DNA of 64,000 nucleotides from Oreocharis arfaki (GCA_013398015.1 VZRR01013712.1:62001-126000), one strand, 5' to 3'. Counted from the stretch's first letter, positions 32,190 through 43,330 are shown. Program-made: numbers and translations. Notes: generated by a model not told the origin, from the letters alone.

Positions 32190-32316
32190 CTGGCTGCTGA
32201 AACATCAGCATGGTCTGCGGGGACGTGTGGACCGGCAGCGAGCGCGTCCTCTGCACCGAGCTGTGGCTCCGGCTGGGCATGCTGTTACTGCCCCCGGGGT
32301 TGGCAAACCACAGGTT
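32190..32316 (-). CDS. SAMD4A: SAMD4A exon, NLWFANPGGSNSM region
   Basis: Window exon 9 of 11, 127 bp. Forty-two codons begin NLWFANPGGSNSMPSRSHSS and end MLMFQQP, with one base opening a Glu codon. It is nearly identical to the human protein (Ser for Thr in PSRTHSS, Thr for Asn in SPQNML). The RTRSLP segment is a possible basophilic-kinase or 14-3-3 site. Confidence 0.98.
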
Positions 32317-32920
32317 CTGTGGGGAGCAAACACAAAGGGTGGGATGCAAAGAAAAGCCCTCTGTGCCAGGGGTTTATAACCACTCTGGGCTTGTAGAACC
32401 ACAGGATGGTTTGGGTTACAAGAGACCTTACAGATCACCTAGTTACAACTCCCTGCCATGGGCAGGGACATCTTTCACTGGACCATGTTGCTCCAAGCCC
32501 TGTCCAACCTGGCCTTGGACACTTCCAGGGATGGGACAGCCATAGCTTCTCTGGGCAAACTCTGCCAGGGCCTCAGCTCCCTTGCAGAGAGGAATTTCTT
32601 CCCACTATTTCATCTAAATCTCCCCTCTGTCAATTTAAAACCCTTCCCCCTTCTCCTACCACTATCTGCACTCGTCAAAATCCCCTCTCCCTATTTTATA
32701 AGCCACTTCAAGGACTCAGCTTTTCCCTCTTGGTTTGTCCCCCTCCCACTGGTCCCACTTCCACACCCCACTGCACAGAGGGGAGCACAACCCAAACACC
32801 TGCAAACTGCTTGAAGAGTGGGAAAAAGAGTGGGGATCTGGACAAGTTAGAGAAGGAAAGGCAAAGGAAACTTGTGGGAAAGGGATGGAAGAGCTGGAGA
32901 CGCCACAAACGCCGACCAAC
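32317..32920 (-). other. SAMD4A: SAMD4A intron, 604 bp
   Basis: Bounded by donor GTTGGT at 32920 and acceptor CCCCACAG ending at 32317. More than half is a CR1 fragment (32395-32720) lying in the same strand sense as the gene. Confidence 0.9.
32395..32720 (-). mobile_element. CR1 3' end fragment, reverse orientation
   Basis: It contains ACCACAGGATGGTTTGGGTT, CCCTGCCATGGGCAGGGACA, CAAGCCCTGTCCAACCTGGC, GAATTTCTTCCC and TTTAAAACCCTTCCCCC, ending at a CR1-like ATTTTATAAGCCACTTCAAG. Element and SAMD4A are transcribed in the same direction. Confidence 0.93.
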
Positions 32921-33122
32921 CTGTCTGCCTTGCTTGAGGATGGCAGGGCTGGTGGCAGGGCTGCGCTGGGGGGTGCCCAGCAGCCCAGTGGGGCCCAGCA
33001 GCCCCAGCCGGGCCGTGGGGAGGTTGCGGGAGGGGATCTGGAACTGGCGGGGGTTCCTCCGGCCCAGCCCTGCCCCTGCGGATCCGGCTGTCGGGAGGGA
33101 GTTCGACTGGCCAAAGCCTCGG
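32921..33122 (-). CDS. SAMD4A: SAMD4A exon, RGFGQSNSLPTAGS region
   Basis: Window exon 8 of 11, 202 bp. One base completes a Ser codon and 67 codons follow, beginning RGFGQSNSLPTAGS and ending AILKQGRQ. The GRRNPRQFQIPSRN core is strongly conserved. The LLGPTGLLGTPQRSPATSP stretch differs from human and is GC-rich. The acceptor's pyrimidine tract is a CT microsatellite (33127-33144). Confidence 0.97.
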
Positions 33123-34293
33123 CTGCAGAGAGAGAGAGAGAGAGCGCCGAGGGTCAGACACTGACCCCTGCGAGGGGACAGTGCTGAGGGTGAGGGGTTC
33201 CCAACCCTCCCATCCCACCGAGGGTGGTCCCTCCATCCTGCACAGGCAGCGGGAAGGAGGCAGTCTGGATGTGCAGCATCCGCTCTCCTTCCTATCTGCC
33301 AGCCACCCTCCCACCCTTCTGCAGTTCTCAGATCCACATTTGCTTTCTTTAAAGTTTATTTTACTCCTGCAAAACGGGCCTGTTCTTAAATACAATCTAA
33401 AATAACTCAGGTAATGCCCTGGGAACCCGATTTCTTTGCGATCTCTCATGAGTGGATTCTCCAGTGTCTAATTAAAGTTCAGCTTATGCTGTTGGGTTTT
33501 CTTTCTCCCCTTCCAGGAGGTTCATTTTTACAAATATGTTCCGCCCCCTCTAAGACTTCTCAAGTTCTGTACAATTTGGTTAGAACGACCTAATGAATCC
33601 AAGTTTTATTAGGGAGGGCTGAGCTAAAGGTGCTTTCCTGAAGTCTCATCCTGGAACTTCCTATGCTCCCAGTTATCTCCAAAACACTTTCTTTTTTAAG
33701 AATAAAGAACTTGGAACAAACCAAGCTTTGCAGAATGAAACAAAGGGCTGATGTTGTTGTTAAAAGTGATTTAAAAATATCTCCTCTTGGCACAAGCCCT
33801 ACACTTTCTAGGATCACCCAAAATCCAGCATCACCTTGGAAGTGAGCAAACATGGTGTTCCTAACACAGCCCTGCCTGGCTCTCTACTGCACCTCTGGCT
33901 CTGCACCCTTTGAAAGCTTCCAGCCTTTTTTTCTGCCACTTAACAGCTTTTTGACGAAACTCCAGTGCTGATGCCATCGTCAAAGGGCACCAGGGAAAGA
34001 GCCCAGTGCTGGGGACATGCTGCACAGCTGGGAAGTGCTGGGTTTGGAGCCATGGAGACAGGGTGGGATCGGAGGTGAAGGCAGTGACATGCACAAGGAC
34101 ATGGACTGCTGTGCTCCCTTCCCAGCCAGCGCCTGGGATTTCACTGCTGAAGCTTTTCCAACCCTCCTCCCTCTCTAAACGTGGCTCTGAACCCAGAAGA
34201 ACCCATCCCTCCCTCTGGGAGACATTGTTCCCACTTGGACTGCTCTTGCTCTGGCCACTGCATCCATCCCTCCCCTCCCGAAATCCCGCGTAC
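33123..34293 (-). other. SAMD4A: SAMD4A intron, 1171 bp
   Basis: Donor GTACGC at 34293, acceptor CTGCAG ending at 33123. It ends in a (CT)n pyrimidine tract. Otherwise unique, with an AT-rich centre (33350-33850) and nothing recognisable. Confidence 0.88.
33127..33144. repeat. GA/CT microsatellite forming a splice acceptor tract
   Basis: Nine AG units on the plus strand read as (CT)9 in SAMD4A sense and run straight into the TGCAG acceptor. The microsatellite serves as the polypyrimidine tract of the 32921-33122 exon. Confidence 0.95.
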
Positions 34294-34412
34294 CTCCTCT
34301 GCTGCCGATAGCCTGACAGCTCCAGGAGGGATTTCCGAGGGAAAGACCGAAAGAGTTTCTGCACCTGCTGTTTCCATGACAGCAGCCGCTTCTTCTGGAT
34401 CTCTGTAAACGC
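34294..34412 (-). CDS. SAMD4A: SAMD4A exon, AFTEIQKKRLLSWKQQ region
   Basis: Window exon 7 of 11, 119 bp. It encodes AFTEIQKKRLLSWKQQVQKL then FRSFPRKSLLELSGYRQQR, with two bases opening a Ser codon (Asn in human). It is a helical, basic segment after the SAM domain and part of the PHAT-like region. The acceptor is preceded by six G, an unusual context. Confidence 0.97.
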
Positions 34413-35844
34413 CTGCCCCCCAAAAAAAAGAGAGAGAAAAATAGGAAATGTATGAATACTCTTATGGACAAAGCGAGCAGGGATGTGCATGTGGGCGTGC
34501 GGGTAAAGAAAAGCAGCTGGAGCAGGTGACGGGGTGAGTTGAGCCCCATCAGCAAGTCCAGGGGGAAACACTGGTTTTTCTTGAGGATTTACTCAGGTGG
34601 AGAAAATGCTCTGGCAGCATTCCCTGTGTCCCAGAGTGACAGCCCAGTTCTGCCTCAAGGCTGCCAACTCCTTTTGGCAGAGCAGGGGTTTGATGGTGGG
34701 TCCCGACGGGCGGTGACACTTGTCACCTGCATGTGGCTCTAGAAATGCTGCCAGGATGGGCAAAGCTGGGATTTGGAAAGCTGAGCTGCCCTGTGGCATC
34801 CTGCATCCTATCCCCCTTCTTGGTGCTGGGCAGAGCTTAGCTGTGATCCTGGCACCGACAGGCTCTGCGGGAGGTCACCCGGGGTGAGCCTGTCACCCAC
34901 CCAGGCTCCCTGCAAAGGTCACCCTGGCAGGGACAGACCTGCTCCCAGAGCTCCAGGCAGGGGTGTGGGTGACAGGGACACCCACGTGCCACCACTGCTA
35001 ACTTTAGACACCCAAGGTCTCCGCTGGAGAGGAGAAGAAGTCTCCAGAGGACAATCTGGAGGCTAATTAGTGCCTGACTTGATTGCTCCAAACCACTCTG
35101 GAGGAGATGCTCTCTCCTGACGCTGATTACGCCGGAGCCAACGCAGAGGGTGGTCCTGGGACATGGGCTGGCTCTGGTGGGAAAAGTGCAGGCACTTTGG
35201 GAAAAGTTCCATGTCCTCCCGGCTTTGCTCTCTGGCCCCAGGCCTCAGCTTCCACCACTTCTGCTCCCTGCTCCCTGCCATACGGGCAGCTCGTTCTTCC
35301 AGGTACAGCCAGTGTGGCTTGGAGACACTGCAGGACACCAGGGACACCGGCCATCCCTCCCTGCCACCGGGCAGGAGCGTGCCAGAGCCCTGTGGCACAG
35401 TCTGGGCCATCCCAAGCCATCACCCAGCCAAGGCAGATCCGCTGGGAGCAGAAACAGATGTACTATCCCTGTTGCAAAATCCCAAGACCACGTGCTGCAA
35501 AACGGGAGGAGGCAACGCCAAGGGATCGCCGGGTCTGTCTGATGGAAACCGCCTGCACGTTCATCCCGAGATTCTTCCTTTCATCCAGCTGCTGGTGGGA
35601 CTGTCACGAGCCAGATGAATTTCCCAGCTCCAGGCCTTGGCAATTAAACCAGCGTGGGGGGAAGCAACATTTCCATGCACCACGTTGGAGCTACCGCCCG
35701 CTCCAAGCCTGTTCTGTCAGAATTACTATTAATACCCCCCAAAAATATTTGTGTTAGAAACCGAAAGGTTTACATAAACAGACACTTTGGAAACAGTTTC
35801 CAAGTGATGGGAACAACAGTTTCAGATGATCCGACAGGACTCAC
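34413..35844 (-). other. SAMD4A: SAMD4A intron, 1432 bp
   Basis: Donor GTGAGT at 35844, acceptor GGCAG ending at 34413. It contains a 224-codon plus-strand open frame (35083-35757) with no recognisable similarity, taken as chance. No repeat element seen. Confidence 0.85.
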
Positions 35845-35930
35845 CTCGTGGATTAGACATTTGTCTATGAGCTGTAAATAGGAACTTATATTCTCTTCAT
35901 CGGGTCGGGAAACTAAAAGTTGTGTGCAGA
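35845..35930 (-). CDS. SAMD4A: SAMD4A exon, VCTQLLVSRPDEENISS region
   Basis: Window exon 6 of 11, 86 bp. The first two bases complete Val; 28 codons then read CTQLLVSRPDEENISSYLQL and IDKCLIHE. It is identical to the human protein as I recall it. The acceptor TTTTTTCCAG is strong and the donor is GTGAGT. Confidence 0.98.
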
Positions 35931-37427
35931 CTGGAAAAAAAAAGAAGAAGAGAAGGGAAATGGGGATGGGGACACCAAGATGGGGCCCAGGAGGGGTCCC
36001 ACAAACACCCTGGACATCCTGTTTCCCTTGTAACCACGAGCAGCTTTTCATCAGTGAGAAAAAACGCCCTTCCCCAATTCCTGCCGTGCCTTCCTATATT
36101 TAGGGCCAGATTTTGTTCTCTGTTATGATGGTGTAAATCCAGAGTAACACCGTTGGAGTCCCCAAAATTAGACCTAAGCAACTCAGGGGCACAGGATTAA
36201 TCCCTGTTCATAGGCAAGAGAGCTCCTGCTCCCACAGCCAAAATCTGCCCCCACTGCAGAGTGGTACATTCCCACTTTTCCTGATGAATTTTAACCTCTT
36301 TTGGAATGAGTGTCACTGAAGGAAGCGGGAATGAGCTCACAGAGGAGTGAGTTTCTCCTGTTGTAAACCCCTGGGCAGGGATGCCTTGAGGTCCAGGAGG
36401 ACACCACATCCTGGCAGGGCTTTTGCCACACTTTGGCATTTGTCACAGGAATAAAATGGGGCCAGAGGCCCACATGTGGCTGTTTCTGCAGGCAACCAGC
36501 TGGGGACAAACTCTGCACCAGGTTTCTGTACAGAAAACATCTCAGCTATTTTTTTTTTGCAAAAAAGGCTGGAAACAGGGACAAGGCTGGAATTTCTTTG
36601 TAGCATCCTAATGAGGTTCTTTCTGTTCCCAGTCTCCTGTGGGTAAGACTCTCCTTCTTCTTCCCTGGGGAGATCTCCCTCCACGCAGCCAGCACTGACA
36701 CCTCAGGTGCCACCAACAAGGGTTAGGGCACCTCCAAGCTCACACAGATTTGCTCCAAGAGCACTGAACATGGCACAGGAGGTTGGTCCCCACCTCAGAT
36801 TGCTCCTGTCACCTCCCAATGTGTCATCCCTGATGCAAAGCCGGGCCCCCTGCACTAGACATGGAATGGCACCGGACTATTCTGGATGTCCTGCATCCAA
36901 ACTGGGGCATAAAAAGGGGCTTGGACTCACTGATTTGCAGTCAAGATGGCTCATGCCCAGCCCATGCACCACTGCTACCCTGCTCCAAGCAGAGTAAGTC
37001 CAAGAGATGCTGCTGAAAACACCTCTGGATCAATGGGATAACCCCAGGGCTCTGAACGGGAAGGGAGAGGATGTCCTCCACTCCTGACCTCAGGAAAAGT
37101 TGCTGTTTCTGCCTCTGACCTGGGGCAGGGAGAGGATGCTATCCACCTTGGACCTGGGGCTCAGAATGCATGCTACCCACCTTGGACCTCGGGCAGGCAG
37201 CTTGGGCCACTGCTGCCTCACCCCAAAATCACAGCCCACCTGCCCTACCTTCTTGCCTCTAACCCCAGCATGACAGGACCTCAAAAAGCCATCACCCCTC
37301 AGACTGGGACCTGCAGGAGCTCAGGGAAAGGCGGCTGCCAGCGCTGCCACCGCACACCCCCGGGCCCAAAGCAGCCCTCCCTAGTGACAAGTCCCCAGGT
37401 CACCAAGGCCAAGTGGCAGCCGCTCAC
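35931..37427 (-). other. SAMD4A: SAMD4A intron, 1497 bp
   Basis: Donor GTGAGC at 37427, acceptor ending at 35931. Repeated CACCTTGGACCT-like phrases at 37080-37200 suggest a weak local repeat. Nothing else recognised. Confidence 0.85.
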
Positions 37428-37722
37428 CTTTCCCCATCACTCGGGTGAACTGCCCAGGCAGGTCCCCCTCGGGCAGGGGGGCCCCCCCAGACTCGCCCTC
37501 GCATCCCGGCAGATGGTGCTGCTGCATCCCGGCCGCCGCGGAGTCCTTGCAGTCGGAGCCTTGGCTGTCCGAGCCCAGCAGGGAGGAGGGGTGGTGCGAG
37601 TCCACGTCCCGGCTGTGGTCCTCCGTGCTCGAGTTTTGGGAAGAGTAGGCTTTGATGGGGGTGAGGATCATTTGGTGTAGTTCCTGCAGCGGGACACGCA
37701 AGTTGCCACCTTCCAGGATGTC
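37428..37722 (-). CDS. SAMD4A: SAMD4A exon, post-SAM linker
   Basis: Window exon 5 of 11, 295 bp. Ninety-eight codons begin DILEGGNLRVPLQELHQMIL and end LPEGDLPGQFTRVMGK, with one base opening Val. Both ends are conserved. The middle (AYSSQNSSTEDHSRDVDSHH and on) is rich in Ser, His, Asp and Gly, shorter than in human and clearly diverged, as expected for a disordered linker. Confidence 0.97.
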
Positions 37723-39397
37723 CTGCGGATTGGAGAGAAGAGGGTTTGTCTTTGCAGGGACAATGGGACATCAGCTGTAAACCAGACCCCTCCTGTGACC
37801 CCCTGAGAATTCCCAGCAAAGCCAGTGGCTTTGCTCCCGCTTCAGGATCCTGCTGCATTCCAGGGTCAACAGCCACGTTTCATTCAAGTCTTTTCTTTGT
37901 ATCAGGGGAGTGCTGCAGGGACTGTCTGATTATCCATGGATGTGTTCAGAGCTGAATCCCCAGAGATAAATGTGCCCCATCAACTACTGGGACCCAAACC
38001 CAACAACAATCCAGCTTCAGTGTTTCCACATTTCCACCAGGGAAATGGCAACTCCATGAGAGGGACTGAGCCTGGGAGATTTCAATGTCCAGAGCAGCGA
38101 ATATCTTGTTCAATCCCCACCAATCCCACAATCACAACATTTCAGCTCTATTTCACTGGAATTACATTAACATGGGCTTGTTTCCCATTTCCAGCACCAC
38201 CTTCAAGCCTGGCTCCCCATTAACTTCTCTGCCCCAAAACTGCTTGCCATGGCATCCTCATGCTCTGAGATCATCTCAGAGCCCAGGGCCGTGCTGGGAT
38301 GCAGGAGCCTGTACTATGGCAGCAGTGGGGACATCCCTGTCCACTCTGGTATGGGCTGGGGGGGTGCATGCAGAGGGGACTGAGAATGTTTCAGGGAGCA
38401 GGTGGTTTGTGGTCAGACACAGAAGGGGACACCACGAGGTGAACTGATACTCCCACAGCAAAACCATTCAGCTTGGAGATCCTGGGGCAAAACCACCCAG
38501 GAGGGATTGAATTTGGGTGCACCCCCAGCCTTGCTCCTGGTGTGGATCAAGAACTCCATTTCTATGGTCAGATCCTTGTCCCACTGATGGGAAATAATTG
38601 CATTTTATTTTTAATGTAGCCTGGACCAGAACAGCTCACTGCAGGCTCCTGCACAGTCTGGCTCATGGGACACTGCTTGGAAAGAGGCAGCTTTTGGAGA
38701 GAATTCTGATGCACTGAAGGAAGGGACACTAAGTGGGCACATGGGATGTGTGCAAGCCCTGAAACGGTTGTTGATTCTAATTCCTGCTGCATTCCCAGCT
38801 CACTCTAGGACGTCTCAGCTCCACTCCTCTCAAAGATCTGGTGTCAGTCTGCTGGGCACTATTGTTTTGGGAAAAAAGCATGCCCTGCTAACTTAACAGA
38901 GAGGGGTGGAGCAGCTCTTTCCAAGAAAGCAGCAATCTTTAGCAGCGAGACACTGCCCAAAAACATCAAGTCCCACACATGCTCTTGTTTAGCAAAAATT
39001 GGATGGGAAGCCTGGAAAACCAGAGACATCCCCTCCCAGGGAAAGCGGCTCACAGGCAGCTCCGAGCCCCAGCAAAGCTGGACAGGGTCACAGCACCACA
39101 GCCCAAACCCACTCCGGGAGGGCTCCAAACCAGTCCCTGCCACTTTTCTCCTGTATTTTACAGCGTGCGTGGCTGGCTGTGCCAGCTGAGCTGGGCTCCA
39201 GCTCCCGCACAGCGCCACTCAATCAAGAGCAGATCTCCAAATCCCGGCGGAGAAGCGGGGGAAGAGGCTGTGCAATCGCCTGGAAAACACAGAGCTGCAG
39301 CCAGCTCCATCCAGCTCTTGGATTTAATAGTTATTATTAATAACAGAGGTAAATATGGCTTTATTAGCTCCTGCCATACTCTGAGCACAAGCCCGTA

Positions 39398-39407
39398 TTA
39401 TAAATAA
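39398..39407 (+). promoter_or_regulatory. MEF2-type motif in AT-rich intronic block
   Basis: TTATAAATAA matches the MEF2 consensus YTAWWWWTAR. It lies in a 250-bp AT-rich block that looks less degenerate than its surroundings. Function not shown. Confidence 0.2.
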
Positions 39408-39854
39408 ATAGTGAAGCAGTGAGCTAAGGAAAACACCAATAAATAGCAACACACCACAGAAGTATTTAAAAGCCCCTAGTGGGAGGCTCTGCAAGTTGCT
39501 GTTTGAAGATGGTGCAATTAAATATAATATAATACAGCAATAATAAATAGGGAGAGGTTGGGTGAGCTACTCCCAGCAAGGCTGTGGTGCTGCTGCTTCC
39601 CCAACAGCCCTTTCACAAGGGTTTAAGCTTTTGCTGAAGTGATAAGGAAGTTTCTATTTATTCTCCTTGGAAATTCAAGATGTTGTTCAGGCCCTGACGC
39701 AGGTGTCTGGTGTTTTATCTGGGGACGGGGTGCCTGTATGATGTCCTAGGAAAGCTCAAGTCTTTCTGAGCGCCCTGGAGCTGGCCAGGGCTACAGGGTA
39801 CATCCATCCCTGCTGTGTGAGGTCTGGGAGATGCATTAGGACCCACTCTGCAAA

Positions 39855-39968
39855 ATACAGCTTTGAGCAATGTGGTCTAGGGGAAGGTGTCCCCCAACAT
39901 GGCAGAGGGCTGGAACTGGATGGTCTTTAGGGTCCCTGCCAGCCCAAACCATTCTGGAATTCTGTGAA
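39855..39968 (+). mobile_element. CR1 3' tail fragment, forward orientation
   Basis: GTGGTCTAGGGGAAGGTGTC, AACTGGATGGTCTTTAGGGT, CAGCCCAAACCATTCTGG and AATTCTGTG form the CR1 end in sense. Confidence 0.9.
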
Positions 39969-40136
39969 ATAAAACCAGCATGTGGTACAGGGCACCATTC
40001 GCATGCAGCAAAGGCAGTAACAGATTTCCCTGCAGAAAATCCCCACAACATGGGTAAGCAAAGAGTGCTTCACCCCAGAATTAATTTCTGGCTTCTTAAG
40101 AACACAAGAAATACAAAAATGGTTCTGATTACTTAC

Positions 40137-40223
40137 CCCTTCTAGAGATTTGAGCAGGTTCTGTCTTTCTTTTAGCTTTTGGATACTGATGACTATTTTG
40201 TGTCTTGCGCCTTTGGTAACGTT
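40137..40223 (-). CDS. SAMD4A: SAMD4A exon, second half of the SAM domain
   Basis: Window exon 4 of 11, 87 bp, 29 codons: NVTKGARHKIVISIQKLKER then QNLLKSLEG. It carries the TKGARHKI segment of the RNA-binding SAM domain, whose basic residues contact the Smaug recognition hairpin. The last codon is GGG (Gly), where I recall Arg in human; it sits directly at the donor GTAAGT. Acceptor TTTTTGCAG. Confidence 0.97.
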
Positions 40224-40870
40224 CTGCAAAAACAGCACAAAACTTGGCGTTAACACTTCCACGGGGCAGCTGGGTCAACCCAAACCCTTCCTCTCCTAAA
40301 CAGGCAGGGCTGCTAGAAATTAATGAAATTTCTGAGTGCAGGGATTCCTGGGAGACACAGAAAATCACTCAGACTTGCTGAAGATAGAGATTTCCCACTA
40401 GTCTGTCCCTCCCTGCTGCACGTCACACATGGAAAGCAACGGTGCTGCCCAATCGTCTTCATGCCAAGGACAATGCAGAGGTGAACCTGAAAGCAGTGGG
40501 GGTTGGAGCCAGATAATCTTCAAGGCCACTTCCAAACCAAACCAGCAATATTCTATGACTCTACAACATTTTCAAAGGCAATCAGCCATCAAAACCCTGC
40601 TGACTTTAAAGGAATTGGCTACTGCAGGTTGCACCCCTGAAACTCCTGAACTTAATCCCAACTGGAAAAAAAACCCCAAGCGCAGCTCCCAGCAATGGGA
40701 CTCCCATGCCGGGACTCCAGTAAGAGCACAGGGACAGGGGTTTTTTCAGGTACAATGTGGGATTTTTTCACTCCCCAAGACCCAATTTCCCTTCCTCTGC
40801 TTCCCAACCACAGGAAGACACACAAAGGGGCGTTGGAGGTGTGTCACCCCCCAAGTGACGTGGGACGTAC
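40224..40870 (-). other. SAMD4A: SAMD4A intron within the SAM domain, 647 bp
   Basis: Donor GTACGT at 40870, acceptor ending at 40224. It contains a short forward CR1 tail (40490-40565). Nothing else. Confidence 0.9.
40490..40565 (+). mobile_element. CR1 3' tail fragment, forward orientation
   Basis: GTGGGGGTTGGAGCCAGATA, ATCTTCAAGGCCACTTCCAA and ATATTCTATGACTCTAC are a short CR1 end. Confidence 0.75.
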
Positions 40871-40980
40871 TTGTGCCTCGAGCTGGCATTCGGTGAGGGC
40901 CATCATCTCCTCGTACGTCATCTGGGAGAAGAGGGCGGCGTACTTGTGCAGCCGGAGGCTCTTCAGCCAGGCTGGGACAT
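40871..40980 (-). CDS. SAMD4A: SAMD4A exon, first half of the SAM domain
   Basis: Window exon 3 of 11, 110 bp. Two bases complete Asp; 36 codons then begin VPAWLKSLRLHKYAALFSQM and end CQLEAQ. It is identical to the human SAM domain as I recall it. The split after LEAQ is followed by NVTKG in the next exon. Donor GTACGT, acceptor GTTCCAG. Confidence 0.98.
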
Positions 40981-41117
40981 CTGGAACACAAAGGTAAGGA
41001 GAGGAGAGCCCCGTTGAATTCATGGAACGGCACAACCACGAGCAACAGCATCAACACCGACACGAGGGGCATCCCAATGGACACCTCACTGAACTTCACG
41101 GACCTTTGGGAGGACAT

Positions 41118-41212
41118 GGGGCTGTGGATGTGGATGGGACAAGGAACCAGCCCCTGCATGAGGACACAGGGCTGTGGATGGGACAAGGAACCAGCCCCTG
41201 CATGAGGACACA
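41118..41212. repeat. Tandem duplication of about 44-50 bp
   Basis: The phrase GGGCTGTGGATG, GGACAAGGAACCAGCCCCTG, CATGAGGACACA occurs twice in a row. The first copy has six extra bases (TGGATG). The near-identity implies a recent duplication. Confidence 0.93.
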
Positions 41213-43247
41213 TCCTCAGAAGTTGGGTTTCTGTGGGAAAGCCACTGGGAATTAGCCCACGGGGAGCTGGCATTGTGCCACTGCACGCCAAGCTCCTCAC
41301 TGCTGTCTTCCCAGGAACACGGGAACTGCTGAAGCTCATGGAGCAGTTGAGCTTGGGATGAGCAAAGGGCTGTTTTGTGGATGGCAGACACTGATTTATG
41401 GCATGAGGGATGGTGGCATGTGCTGAAAATGGAACTGGCTGCTTAAAGAGAAATAAAGATGAGTTTGGGATGGAAAAACGATGTGTCATCAAAGATGGCC
41501 CCACAACCTGCTTCAAAGGGTAACTTAAGACCTAAAACCACACCAACTGAAATGACTTCTTCCTTCCCAGTCATTACCTGCAGTGTAGCACACCTCTGTG
41601 CCTGGCTGGAGGGGTACCCAAACATAAATTTATCCTCCTGACATCAACCTGGTTTCACAGTGAGGAACCTGGGAGGGGAATCCTTCCTCTGTGACATGCA
41701 AAACCTCACCAGACTCCATGATGGGGTGTCCTCCATGGAGGAGGCAGTGTGACAGCAAGCAGCTACTCAGGGTTTTGCAGGTTTGAGGGTCTGTGGTGAC
41801 ACTCCACAAGGGAGGGGGGCCCTGCAGGTGTCCGTGCTGCAGCACAGCACCGGGCTTGTGATGATGCTTTTCCTTTGTAAAGGCTTCAAATGCTTTGCCA
41901 AATCCAGACCTGCTTTATTTAGCACTTACAGCCCGACAGTAGCTCTGCCGCAGCGTACCCAGCTGACGTGCTCTGCTCCCAGCAATGCCTTGTCCACAGT
42001 CCCTGCCCCCTTCCCCACCAGTGAGACACTCAGGAGCTCATTCCCACTGCTGGGACATCCATCTCATGGTGTGGGTCCAGAAAGTCCCACACTGTTGAGT
42101 ACCACATGCAAGCCAAGGATTGTCCATGACCTCTTCCTGAACAAGGCCTCGTCCCTGGAAGGGACGGCGCAGGAGGGACCTTGGCTTGGTTCCCTAAGGC
42201 AATCCATACATCTGCCAGAAGTCTCCTGCTGCTCAGGCTGATCCCAAACCCACCTTGCATCCAAGCAGAGGATGCAAACAATCCCAGCATGCTGTGTTTT
42301 GCTCACACTCTCCAAACCCCAGACACGTATCGGGATTCACGTGTCAATGAAATTCCTCCAGTGCTGCACAGAAGATCAACCCCACCCCAAACACAGGGAA
42401 AGCAATTATTGAGCACAGACGGGCTGAAATTCACCATTTTCCCAAAGTTCCAACGTGCAACAGTCCCAAAGTCTGCTACCAGCATCCTCTTAAACTGATT
42501 TCTGTTTAAAATAAATAAAAACCTCTTAGCAAAAAGCCCCATTTCCAGGACAGGCTCCAATCTCACCATCATTTTAACACGAAACCACACCATTCTAGTG
42601 ACAGCACATTAAAAGTCTCCCTGATCCCACGTCCCCTGGGGACACCTGCCTTTGGCACATGTCCATGCCAATGGCAAAGCCCACAGGGATACTCCCAGAA
42701 GAGAGATGCAACTTCATTTAGACATGGAATCCTGCAGGAAACCCATCCCCAAGCTTTGCAGGGGCTTGAAGCGCAGAAGCAGCTCTTTGCATCAGCCTCC
42801 CCGGATCCTGCCCTAACTCTGGGGAGCTGTGACAGCCCCAGAGCCCCCCTGCCAGCAGAGATGGCAATCCTAGAAGCAGGTTGGGAGAAGGAGCCACCCC
42901 AGCACACAGAAGGTGTGTTGTGTGTGTGGTGGGGCCTTCCCCCTTCCCACAGGGAAGAGGCAACCCGGAGGTACAAGGACATCCAAGGTGCCTTCACGGT
43001 CCTTGGAAAGTGAAACTTCCCAACGCTCTCCACGGATGGGTGAACCACCTGCCTGCAGAGCTACTCTTTAATCAGCAATTACCAGGAGCTAATTGCAAAG
43101 TCATGGCACGGCTGTCAGGAAATTTAGAAGGAAAACAGCTCACCCTGCAATATTTACACACAGGACACCTTGGATATACTCCCAGCAGAAACCCCCGGCT
43201 CTACCCAGACCCTCCTCCCGGTGCTTCCCAAGCTGTGCTCCAGGAGC

Positions 43248-43330
43248 CACAGAATCCTGGAATGGTTTGGGTTGGAAGGGACCTTAAAGATCATCTAATT
43301 CCAACCCCCTGCCATGGGCAGGCACAGGGG
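43248..43330 (-). mobile_element. CR1 3' tail fragment, reverse orientation
   Basis: CACAGAATCCTGGAATGGTT, TGGGTTGGAAGGGACCTTAA, AGATCATCTAATTCCAACCC and CCTGCCATGGGCAGG: a short, 5'-truncated copy close to consensus. Confidence 0.95.

Larger units (their letters stand above)
37723..40136 (-). other. SAMD4A: SAMD4A intron, 2414 bp
   Basis: Donor GTAAGT at 40136, acceptor CCGCAG ending at 37723. It contains a forward CR1 tail (39855-39968) and an AT-rich stretch (39300-39560) with a MEF2-type motif at 39398. Otherwise nothing recognised. Confidence 0.85.

Noticed and set aside
32406..33449. Several long frames over the 32921-33122 exon and the adjacent CR1
   Set aside because: Only the frame encoding RGFGQSNSLP within splice borders is supported; others are shadows or CR1-derived.
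35083..35757. 224-codon plus-strand open frame
   Set aside because: Intronic and antisense to SAMD4A, with no similarity I can name and no exon-like boundaries.
40746..41516. 256-codon minus-strand open frame overlapping the first SAM-domain exon
   Set aside because: It reads the exon in the wrong frame. The true frame gives VPAWLKSLRLHKY within 40871-40980.
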